Shown here piece after piece: positions 1 through 5,253 of a stretch of DNA of 6,628 nucleotides. The DNA is from an uncultured Ktedonobacteraceae bacterium (lineage in GTDB: Bacteria; Chloroflexota; Ktedonobacteria; Ktedonobacterales; Ktedonobacteraceae). The notes beneath the pieces are model-generated. The model saw only the letters and a list, made by a program, of their open reading frames with translations, was not told the DNA's origin and searched no databases. Both the position numbers and the translations under genes were made by a program. Numbering within the stretch: position 1 is the stretch's first letter; the number at the start of each line of letters is the position of its first letter. The stretch spans positions 1 to 6,628 of the forward strand of contig CATPCK010000031.1 of the NCBI GenBank assembly GCA_955652655.1, given 5' to 3'.

Positions 1-341
1 CCTGTAGCGATACGTCTCTCGTTTTGCTGGCTAATCGCGAATGGCCGTAGTTCCACCTCGCCTTCGGGGAAAACAGTATCGATATGACCTATCAGCAGAA
101 TTCGGGGTCCCCCAGGTGCGTTACCTGTATGTGTGGCAACGAGGTGGTTACCATATTGTTCCTGTCGATCAATGCGCGTGGAGAAGCCAAATGACTGAAA
201 ACGCTCCTGTAAATAAGCGCCAACGCGGTCGATGCCGCGTTTGGTATAGGTGCCGGAGTCGATGTTCACCGTCGTTTTCAAGTCATCGAGGTACTGTTCT
301 ATGAGCCGTTCGGCCTGTCGAACAACCTGGCGTGCATTCAT
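1..341 (-). CDS. M20-family metallopeptidase, carboxypeptidase G2-like (N-terminal part, cut by window edge)
   Basis: This is the first 113 residues of a minus-strand gene that continues beyond the left edge. The ATG lies at 339-341 and overlaps the racemase stop (338-340) as ATGA. Reading on gives an N-terminal helix, then 'NIDSGTYTKRGIDRVGAYLQ' (about 27-44), which matches the start of M20 peptidases such as carboxypeptidase G2 and ArgE/DapE relatives. Next is the hallmark 'LLIGHIDTVFP' at 83-92: H86 should be the first zinc ligand and D88 the aspartate that positions the metal-bound water. In this family the protein is usually a cytoplasmic or exported di-zinc hydrolase of about 370-400 residues that removes terminal residues from peptides or N-acyl amino acids. 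The other metal ligands and the dimerisation domain are out of view, so the substrate cannot be stated. No separate Shine-Dalgarno site is needed because translation is probably coupled to the racemase. Confidence 0.85.
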   Translation of the reverse strand, partial: MNARQVVRQAERLIEQYLDDLKTTVNIDSGTYTKRGIDRVGAYLQERFQSFGFSTRIDRQEQYGNHLVATHTGNAPGGPRILLIGHIDTVFPEGEVELRPFAISQQNERRIAT

Positions 342-1519
342 ATCACTCCCCCTGTTTTGAATTGCGCTATTTCTTCATCGCTATAGCCAGCTTCGCGCAT
401 CAACTCCTCCGTCTGTTCACCCATTGTCGGCGGAGCATAGCGCTGCTCGTCCTCATCGCCAGATATACGAGGGAAACTTCGCAGTGTATGAAATGACTCC
501 TCTGCGCTCCCGCTGGTCACGGTAACACCGCGCCCCTGTGCGTGCTGATCGTTGAACGCCTCATCTATTCCATAGACCGGGCCAACGCAGGCATCGATCT
601 CGGCCAGTTCAGCCACCCACTCGTCCCGCGTTTTTGTTTTGAAGATGGCGCGCAGCACATCCATCGCCTCTTCGCGCTCCCCCGGTCCAACTGGCATATG
701 GAAAGGCAACAATTCAAGGTGGCCAATGTGGGTACAAAATGTATGCCAGAACTTTGGCTCCAGCGCGGCCAGCGTCACATACTTGCCATCTTTAGCCTCA
801 TAGATATTGTAACAGGGGAGACTACCATCGAGTGTGGAGTGACCCGGGCGGGGAGCCTTGCCCGTGTTCAGGTAGGCAGTGGCAACGAGGGGCAAGAGCG
901 ACATTACCCCTTCGGTCATCGATACATCGATTTTGCGTCCCTCCCCCGTCTGCGCCCGCCCTACGACGGCAGCCAGGATACCAATGACGGCCATATAACT
1001 CCCCCCCGCCAGGTCGGCAAGCTGCGTCGGCGGCATCGCTGGCTCGCCAAGAGCCCCACGGTTATAGTGTAGCAGACCGGCATAGCCAGCATAGTTCAAA
1101 TCATGCCCCGCGCGCAGGCGATAGGGACCATCTTGCCCATAGCCGCTGATCGCGCAATATATAATCCCCGGCTGAACTTCCTTAAGCTGTTCATAGCCCA
1201 ACCCCAGCCGATCCATCACCCCTGGGCGAAAGCTCTCCAGCACCACATCGGCATCGCGTACCAGCCGCAGAAAAACGTCGCGCCCCTCTTCCTTCTTGAG
1301 GTTCAGCGTAATGCTGCGCTTATTGCGATTGATCGCTGTGAAATACAGGCTCATCCCATCAGGGCCATGAGGCGGCATAAAACGCCCGTAGTCGCCACTT
1401 CCTGGTTCCTCAACTTTGATCACATCGGCCCCAAAATCCGCCATCATCTGCGATGCGTAGGCTCCGGGGAGTAGGCGTGAGAGGTCAAGTATCCTTATGC
1501 CACTGAGAGGCTGGCTCAT
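338..1519 (-). CDS. CaiB/BaiF-family protein, alpha-methylacyl-CoA racemase-like
   Basis: This 393-residue protein opens with the family signature 'GIRILDLSRLLPGAYASQMM' (7-26). It continues with 'GADVIKVEEP' (30-39), the nucleotide/CoA-fold segment 'NRNKRSITLNLK' (64-75) and 'VLESFRPGVMDRLGLGY' (93-109). Three residues fit the catalytic set I recall for the Mycobacterium tuberculosis racemase MCR (H126, D156, E241): H139 in 'GHDLNYAG', D169 in 'QLADLAGG' and E254 in 'ALEPKFW'. The H-D (30) and D-E (85) spacings are identical. That points to racemisation of 2-methylacyl-CoA thioesters by proton exchange rather than CoA transfer, although formyl-CoA-transferase-like activity cannot be excluded. 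An AGGAAGG Shine-Dalgarno site lies 9 bp before the ATG. The gene sits 25 bp after a TnpB-like remnant and overlaps the M20 peptidase start by 4 bp, so it forms an operon with the peptidase. It is slightly longer than the usual 360 residues because of its C-terminal tail. Confidence 0.9.
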   Translation of the reverse strand: MSQPLSGIRILDLSRLLPGAYASQMMADFGADVIKVEEPGSGDYGRFMPPHGPDGMSLYFTAINRNKRSITLNLKKEEGRDVFLRLVRDADVVLESFRPGVMDRLGLGYEQLKEVQPGIIYCAISGYGQDGPYRLRAGHDLNYAGYAGLLHYNRGALGEPAMPPTQLADLAGGSYMAVIGILAAVVGRAQTGEGRKIDVSMTEGVMSLLPLVATAYLNTGKAPRPGHSTLDGSLPCYNIYEAKDGKYVTLAALEPKFWHTFCTHIGHLELLPFHMPVGPGEREEAMDVLRAIFKTKTRDEWVAELAEIDACVGPVYGIDEAFNDQHAQGRGVTVTSGSAEESFHTLRSFPRISGDEDEQRYAPPTMGEQTEELMREAGYSDEEIAQFKTGGVI

Positions 1520-1544
1520 GTAGGTCTGCCTTCCTTTTTTCTAC

Positions 1545-1808
1545 TCAAACATACTCAGTTGCGGGGAAAACGTCCGCACGGAAGTACACCTCGTGCAAGA
1601 GTTTGCCATAGACATGGCAGAGTTCCGGGTCATGCCGCTTACTCTCTTGCAAGGTGGCTTTCGCGTCCTTCCACCCAGGCCACTTCTCCCCATCGCGGAG
1701 GCGACGAATCCACCAATTGTACAGCCCGCGACACTTGCTTTGCATAAACTCAAGTGCCTCCGCATCCAGGTCGCTGACCTCAAGCTTAATCTTTGTGCAA
1801 AGCAGCAT
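1545..1808 (-). pseudogene. TnpB-like (IS200/IS605 OrfB) N-terminal remnant
   Basis: An 87-codon open frame that looks like only the N-terminal helical part of a TnpB/OrfB protein, the RNA-guided nuclease of IS200/IS605 elements. Visible matches in style are 'KIKLEVSDLDAEALEFMQ' (6-23) followed by 'CRGLYNWWIRRLRDG' (26-40), the place where TnpB proteins have their 'fvYNw' motif. Then comes 'KATLQESKRHDPELCHVYGK' (50-69), corresponding to the K.L..LK...P.L segment. The frame ends at V87, about ten residues after 'LHEVYFR', where a full protein of about 370-450 residues would continue. None of the RuvC-like or zinc-finger parts are present, and the racemase starts 25 bp further on. An in-frame TGA directly upstream (1812-1814) fixes ATG 1808 as the first possible ATG. 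There is no strong Shine-Dalgarno site. It could instead be a small intact protein of unknown role; I favour a decayed transposon gene. Confidence 0.5.
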
Positions 1809-1908
1809 CTTTCATCGCTTTCTTGTAGGAACGCAAGCTGTGCAGTCGTGAAGCAAATACCGTGATGATCGCTATCAATTCCTGTACCAATTTCTGATCA
1901 TAGCTCTA

Positions 1909-1937
1909 ACCATACTTAATTAGGGATTAGATGTCAA
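1909..1937 (-). promoter_or_regulatory. Sigma70-type promoter for the remnant/racemase/M20 gene string
   Basis: On the minus strand TTGACA (1932-1937, perfect -35) is followed after exactly 17 bp by TATGGT (1909-1914, four of six -10 bases). Initiation would fall near 1902, leaving a leader of about 95 bases before the ATG at 1808. No terminator is evident between here and the racemase start, so the same promoter would also transcribe the racemase and the M20 peptidase. Confidence 0.65.
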
Positions 1938-1975
1938 GAGAAAGAAACGCTTCTTCTGAGTCAGTACCCCTGCCA

Positions 1976-3133
1976 TCAACTACAGGCCCAATTCCCCGAA
2001 ATATGCACCGAATTAGACGCACCAGCAAGATCAACTTCCATCGAACCGGACTTCAAATCACTATTGATAGTAACCGCTGCCGGGGCATTGCCAGAATTAC
2101 CCCAAACCGCTGTCGTCGATAAAGGCTGCTGCGCGAACACAACCGAGACTTGCCCGGCACCATAGGTTGCAGGACCTTTATAGGTAGGAACCCTGGAGAC
2201 GTACGTATACTGCGTCCCTCCAACCGACCCGATGAAATAGAGATCGTACTCTTTCCCAGAAGTCGATGGACCGCACCTGGCGATACTCGTCACGGTCATG
2301 TTCCCTTTGACTGCCCCGGAGAAGGTTATATTGAAGACAGATTTCGTGCCCGCTACAGGCGTCAATCCTGTTATCGTTGAAGCGCAAGGGGTGGACTTCG
2401 AACCCGTGGTCGTTGGACAGGCGGTATTTACCGGAGTGATACTCGTACCATTACTTGAGGTCGGGCTTGTTCCGACAAGGGGGGCGGTCGAAGCCGCTTG
2501 TGGCTGCTGATGTAAAAAGAACAGCAGTGCTCCCGCGCTACCAGCAAGCACAAGTATGCATACTATCGCTAGCATTACCCATCTCAACCTGGAGCCACGC
2601 CTGGCTTTCGGAGCAGGAGAAATTGAGCCTTGTAAAGGAGGTTGTGACGGATCCACCTCATCTTCTATAGCTTGCGGCGTACTCACCTGGGTACCCGGTT
2701 CATCAACGCCAAGAGCCTCCTGAGGAGAGGCGGGCACCTCCATCGCTGCCGGCTCATCAGGTACACCGCTTTCTTCTCGTTCTCCATCTTCAGGATGCGC
2801 CAGTTCCTGCGTGCTTATTTCGGTAACGTCCTCCAGCTGATGTCCATTTTCCGGCCCTTGCACATGCCCCTCTTCTTTGGCATGCGGAAGCTCTTGCGTG
2901 CTCAGCGCCGTAACATCCTCCGGCTGATGTCCATTTGTTGCCCCTTCGGAATGTGCTAGTTCCTGCGTATCCAACGCGGCAACATCCTCTGGCTGCTGTT
3001 CCTTTGCCGGAGAGGTATCGGTATTTGTTGTCTCTTCATCTATCGTGCTAACTTGATTAAGTGTATGCCCACATTTACCACAGAAACGGGTATTGTCGGG
3101 TATCTCTGACCCACAAACAGTACAATGTTGCAA
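1976..3133 (-). CDS. Zinc-ribbon, single-pass membrane protein with acidic repeat linker
   Basis: A 385-residue protein with clear architecture but no family name I can assign beyond the zinc ribbon. Residues 1-24 form a minimal zinc ribbon with C4-x2-C7 and C18-x2-C21 ('CGKCGHTL'). Residues 47-117 hold three degenerate repeats built on Q-x-EDV-x5-TQEL in an acidic, Pro/Glu-rich linker that runs to about 175. A basic stretch (KARRGSRLR) precedes one membrane helix at about 184-207. The rest is Ser/Thr/Gly-rich and lacks charged helices; it contains four cysteines (239, 250, 287, 384) that could form disulfides and looks like a small beta-rich extracellular domain. The topology is therefore an inside zinc ribbon and an outside C-terminus. 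The start codon is TTG, supported by AGGGAGGA 9 bp upstream and by the need to include C4. The ribbon may be structural or recruit a partner; the function is unknown. Confidence 0.85.
   Translation of the reverse strand: MQHCTVCGSEIPDNTRFCGKCGHTLNQVSTIDEETTNTDTSPAKEQQPEDVAALDTQELAHSEGATNGHQPEDVTALSTQELPHAKEEGHVQGPENGHQLEDVTEISTQELAHPEDGEREESGVPDEPAAMEVPASPQEALGVDEPGTQVSTPQAIEDEVDPSQPPLQGSISPAPKARRGSRLRWVMLAIVCILVLAGSAGALLFFLHQQPQAASTAPLVGTSPTSSNGTSITPVNTACPTTTGSKSTPCASTITGLTPVAGTKSVFNITFSGAVKGNMTVTSIARCGPSTSGKEYDLYFIGSVGGTQYTYVSRVPTYKGPATYGAGQVSVVFAQQPLSTTAVWGNSGNAPAAVTINSDLKSGSMEVDLAGASNSVHISGNWACS
2783..2995 (-). repeat. Three degenerate in-frame repeats in the zinc-ribbon protein
   Basis: Three consecutive units encode residues 47-69, 70-98 and 99-117. 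Each begins Q(P/L)EDV and continues through (D/S)TQEL(A/P)H. The spacer after the shared core differs in length between units, the middle unit being longest. At the DNA level the units share blocks but are clearly diverged, so this is an old duplication in a disordered linker rather than a fresh tandem array. Confidence 0.7.
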
Positions 3134-3142
3134 GGCTAGCTA

Positions 3143-3150
3143 TCCTCCCT
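3143..3150 (-). promoter_or_regulatory. Shine-Dalgarno site that fixes the TTG start of the zinc-ribbon gene
   Basis: The minus strand reads AGGGAGGA, then a 9-bp spacer, then TTG at 3131-3133. No ATG between this site and the first zinc-ligand cysteine gives the same frame. The ten bases at 3145-3154 (GTACAGGGAG on this strand) recur in the hairpin at 3194-3255. Confidence 0.75.
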
Positions 3151-3171
3151 GTACAAGAAATAATACAAGGA

Positions 3172-3180
3172 AGTATATCA
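3172..3180 (-). promoter_or_regulatory. Possible extended -10 promoter of the zinc-ribbon gene
   Basis: The minus strand reads TG-A-TATACT, which fits an extended -10 element (TGnTATAAT with one mismatch). No good -35 lies 16-18 bp upstream, which is tolerated with an extended -10. Initiation near 3165 would give a leader of about 32 bases that starts after the hairpin and leaves the Shine-Dalgarno site unpaired. Confidence 0.35.
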
Positions 3181-3193
3181 CAGGCTTTAAAGA

Positions 3194-3255
3194 TATAGAG
3201 AGAAAGTACAGGGAGCATGGTATGAATGTCATGCTCCCTGTACTTTCTCTCTATA
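3194..3255 (-). terminator. Perfect 26-bp inverted repeat, probable terminator of the two-gene unit
   Basis: The left arm 3194-3219 and right arm 3230-3255 are exact reverse complements with a 10-base loop (3220-3229). It begins 11 bp after the stop of the small helical gene at 3267. The minus-strand RNA would end the stem in a pyrimidine-rich 3' arm followed by AUCUUUAAAG, so the U-tract is poor and mixed. The length and perfection exceed what a terminator needs, so it may also protect the transcript's 3' end, be an RNase III-type processing site, or be a palindromic repeat. Confidence 0.6.
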
Positions 3256-3266
3256 ACGACCTCAAT

Positions 3267-3542
3267 TCATGAAGCCTTTTTTGTATGTTCCCTTTCCTCG
3301 GAAGAGGATGGCGCTTTAGACCTGGCAGCTCGTTTTTGCTTCACAGCCTTGGAGTCGCTCTCGGCTTGCATTTCTCGCTGGTACTCTTCCCTGCGGCGAT
3401 TGTACTCCTCCATAGCCAACACATAGGCATTGTACATACGCTCAAGAACAGGTAAAGCGACTCCCCGCTGCTCCGCCATCGCCAGTTCGTACCACTTCTG
3501 CTGCATGCGCTCCTGTGCATATTCAAGCTGTGCTAAGGTCAT
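3267..3542 (-). CDS. Small charged helical protein, unknown function
   Basis: A 91-residue protein I do not recognise. Residues 1-60 are predicted by eye to be one or two long amphipathic helices ('QLEYAQERMQQKWYELAMAE', then a PVLERMYNAYV segment and 'EEYNRRREEYQREMQAE'), compatible with a coiled coil or helical hairpin. Residues 61-91 are a Lys/Arg/Ser-rich, probably disordered tail that could contact nucleic acid or a partner. It starts 12 bp after the annealing-protein-like gene ends. It has only a weak AGAAAG ribosome site, so it is probably translated by coupling. The placement suggests a job linked to that neighbour, but no function can be assigned. Confidence 0.7.
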   Translation of the reverse strand: MTLAQLEYAQERMQQKWYELAMAEQRGVALPVLERMYNAYVLAMEEYNRRREEYQREMQAESDSKAVKQKRAARSKAPSSSEEREHTKKAS

Positions 3543-3554
3543 ACTATCTACTTT

Positions 3555-4343
3555 CTAGGAGGCTTTGCTGCGGCTCTGCCGGTACTCCTGGCTCAGTTGC
3601 CCGATCAATTCCTTGGCACTGGCGAAGCTCATACTCTCTACATGTTCGGGCTCTGGCTTGCCCAGGTGTTCGCAAAGCTTACGAATACTGCTGAGCTGCT
3701 GCTCCGTAGCTGCGCCATCAGGTGCCGGCTCCGTCGCTGTAGTAGCAGCCGAGTGTCCATCGCCATTCGCTGTGCCATTGCCCCTGGCCGCGGCAGGTCG
3801 AACCGTAGCTAACGCCTTGCGCCCGTTGTTATTATCGTTACTCTCAACCGGCGAGGCGCCACCCCGCTCTACTGGTGAATCCACGATACGATGCTCCTCA
3901 TTGAGCTCTGGCGCAAATTGTGTACCGTATCCCAAAGCAGCTAAAGCTCTTCCAATTGCTCCGGTCTCAGCTTTCTCTATGTAGTCCGGGAAGCTAGCAG
4001 CACACTCCGACTTCGTTCCAGTTGCCCTGCCACCTTTTCCATCGCTAATAGTTGCTTTGAACCGCGCGTAACCTTTTGCGCGCTTCACAACCTTCTCGCT
4101 GCGCCGCCTCTCTGCGTTCCACACAAAGACCTCTTCCTCCATCTCCCGGTCAAGGTCCACTTCTACTTCCTCGGTGTCAATTGTCCCCTGCGGGCATAAC
4201 TCTCTAAACCAGACCAATCGCCATTGCACGGGCAAATAGTCTTTGGAACCTTCCCTACTCTTTAACTGCATTAAGTGTTCGTTCGGATTGAACATGCGGG
4301 CACGCTGTTCTTCACGTTTCTGCCCACTACTGCGGTCGCTCAT
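3555..4343 (-). CDS. Phage-type single-strand annealing / Rad52-like protein (putative)
   Basis: A 262-residue protein in two parts. Residues 17-160 hold a compact domain with 'YLPVQWRLVWFRE' (36-48), 'YARFKATISDGKGG' (92-105) and, most diagnostic, 'DYIEKAETGAIGRALAALGY' (120-139) followed by GTQFAPEL. This E-K-A-E-T-x-A-I-G-R-A-L pattern occurs, as I recall, in phage and prophage annealing/recombination proteins of the Rad52/Sak/Erf type, but I cannot name the exact Pfam family. Residues 160-212 are a low-complexity Ala/Gly/Asn/Thr linker. Residues 213-256 form a small helical module ('TEQQLSSIRKLCEHLGKPEP' then ASAKELIGQL) of the type appended to such proteins for partner binding. An AGGAG site lies 6 bp before the ATG. 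It would act on cytoplasmic single-stranded DNA. There are no phage structural genes nearby. The domain call is inference from motif memory. Confidence 0.6.
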   Translation of the reverse strand: MSDRSSGQKREEQRARMFNPNEHLMQLKSREGSKDYLPVQWRLVWFRELCPQGTIDTEEVEVDLDREMEEEVFVWNAERRRSEKVVKRAKGYARFKATISDGKGGRATGTKSECAASFPDYIEKAETGAIGRALAALGYGTQFAPELNEEHRIVDSPVERGGASPVESNDNNNGRKALATVRPAAARGNGTANGDGHSAATTATEPAPDGAATEQQLSSIRKLCEHLGKPEPEHVESMSFASAKELIGQLSQEYRQSRSKAS

Positions 4344-4364
4344 CTAGCACTCCTGTTCTTAATT

Positions 4365-4384
4365 ATTAGAATATATGTTCTAAT
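4365..4384. promoter_or_regulatory. Dyad operator over the transcription start, LexA-box-like
   Basis: A perfect 7-6-7 dyad: ATTAGAA, six bases, TTCTAAT. It lies one base downstream of the -10 hexamer, so it covers the expected start point. Its core on the minus strand, GAACATATATTC, differs at one position from GAACATATGTTC, the core of the Gram-positive LexA box. The location fits a repressor site; which repressor binds is not shown. Confidence 0.5.
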
Positions 4385-4385
4385 C

Positions 4386-4414
4386 AGTATACAAGAACCA
4401 ACATATTCTGTCAA
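4386..4414 (-). promoter_or_regulatory. Near-consensus sigma70 promoter of the annealing-protein unit
   Basis: On the minus strand TTGACA (4409-4414) is followed after 17 bp by TATACT (4386-4391). Hexamer match and spacing are close to ideal, so unrepressed expression should be strong. Initiation near 4379 leaves a leader of about 36 bases carrying the AGGAG site at 4350-4354. The spacer contains AGAA...TTCT (4394-4409), a second possible repressor half-site pair. Confidence 0.8.
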
Positions 4415-4658
4415 GTTGAAACACGTTGGCATGGGGACAAAAGCCGATCTTGTGAGCTCTACATCTTCATTTGTTGGCTGTCCAGGGTTCCGCTCTGAAC
4501 AGCCAATTCAACACCATTCTGCCCGGCGAGCGACCTGCCGCGAGGGCGCTACTTCGCTGAGCACGGCTACATATATATTCTTTTTCAGGGGACAAAAAGA
4601 GGTTAAAAATCAGCTATTATGTAAACATCAAAGGAGAGAGAAAATAAGGAGTGGATAC
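4415..4658. other. Intergenic stretch without a convincing gene
   Basis: With its flanking promoter and terminator, the gap between the annealing-protein gene and the DUF4383 gene is 384 bp. This central part holds a stem-loop at 4474-4506. The motif GGGGACAAAA occurs at about 4434 and again at about 4588, with a related TACAAAAGCCG at about 4656. An AT-rich segment lies near 4570-4640 (TATATATTC, CTATTATG). A plus-strand frame stays open for 144 codons from 4275 to 4709, but it overlaps the minus promoter and a terminator and encodes nothing recognisable. No tRNA or known ncRNA is visible. Confidence 0.5.
4474..4506. repeat. Stem-loop in the intergenic region
   Basis: TTGGCTGT (4474-4481) and ACAGCCAA (4499-4506) pair as a perfect 8-bp stem. 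After one mismatch the pairing continues with CAG/CTG. Neither side has a U-tract, so it is not a standard terminator. It could be a relic of a mobile-element end, a protein-binding dyad or part of a small RNA. Confidence 0.4.
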
Positions 4659-4694
4659 AAAAGCCGCTCCCGGAGATACCTGGGAGCGGCTTTT
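4659..4694 (-). terminator. Rho-independent terminator of the DUF4383 gene
   Basis: A perfect 13-bp stem (AAAAGCCGCTCCC, 4659-4671, with 4682-4694) and a 10-base loop, ending in TTTT on the minus strand. It starts 33 bp after the DUF4383 stop. The stem is GC-rich with A/T runs on both flanks, so it could work in both directions and also stop plus-strand transcription from the intergenic region. Confidence 0.85.
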
Positions 4695-4727
4695 GACAGC
4701 ATACATTAGAATATCCAAACACAGAGG

Positions 4728-5120
4728 CTACGCTCTGGCAGCTGTAACACGCTCTGTCACAAAGAAACCGACGATGAACAATACCGCGCCTACGACCAGG
4801 TGCAGGAAGTTGTCAGACAGATTGATACTGACTAGCCCCAGCAACGCTCCGCTGAACGTCAGACCCGGGATGAAACCGAGCACGGCGAGCAAGAGGTAGA
4901 CGATACCTATCACGCGATTGTACAGCCTTGACCATCCAGTATAGGCAGCGGCGATCCCAAGGATACCGAAAAGCACGTGTACGAGATTGTGCAAAGTATT
5001 GACTGCAAAGATGCCTAAGAGCGATCCTCCAGGAACAAACGAGGGAATAAAACCCAGGATACCTATCAGGACGAAAACAATACCGACAAGCAATGCGACT
5101 GTTCGTTGTATATTAGCCAT
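4728..5120 (-). CDS. DUF4383-type four-helix membrane protein
   Basis: A 130-residue, very hydrophobic protein with four membrane helices at about 8-26, 36-60, 68-85 and 104-121. It is visibly a duplication. The first half runs 'GIVFVLIGILGFIP', then SLLGIFAVNTLHNLVHVLFG. The second half runs 'GIVYLLLAVLGFIP', then ALLGLVSINLSDNFLHLVVG. The conserved N-x2-H motifs (LHNLVH; NFLH) and LGFIPG agree with my recollection of DUF4383 proteins, a small bacterial membrane family of unknown function. The ATG at 5118-5120 follows AAAGGAGG by 5 bp, an excellent ribosome site. It appears to be a single-gene unit with its own terminator; I see no convincing promoter hexamers upstream. The role is unknown; the family name rests on motif recall. 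Confidence 0.85.
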   Translation of the reverse strand: MANIQRTVALLVGIVFVLIGILGFIPSFVPGGSLLGIFAVNTLHNLVHVLFGILGIAAAYTGWSRLYNRVIGIVYLLLAVLGFIPGLTFSGALLGLVSINLSDNFLHLVVGAVLFIVGFFVTERVTAARA

Positions 5121-5253
5121 ATTGGCCTCCTTTCTATAAGAGTATTACGTCAACCAGGAAATCTGGATTACCTTTGCGGCATTGAACGCAGAAACTCTGA
5201 TAGAAAGAGAACACTACCTGCCTGCTGGTTTCACGAGCATTGTAATATCTCTT

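Noticed and set aside
542..1474. Plus-strand open frames of 176 and 123 codons (542-1072 and 1103-1474)
   Set aside because: They lie antisense within the well-supported racemase gene and have no recognisable domains, so they are shadows of its codon usage.
3565..3984. Plus-strand 139-codon frame
   Set aside because: It is antisense to the annealing-protein-like gene, and its Leu/Ser/Ala-rich composition mirrors the linker on the other strand.
4275..4709. Plus-strand 144-codon frame spanning the intergenic region
   Set aside because: It runs through a strong minus promoter, an operator and a perfect terminator, has no good ribosome site and encodes no recognisable protein.
4705..4714. ATTAGAATAT repeated from the operator at 4365
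   Set aside because: It is a ten-base AT-rich match without the second half-site and not next to a promoter, so chance is likely.
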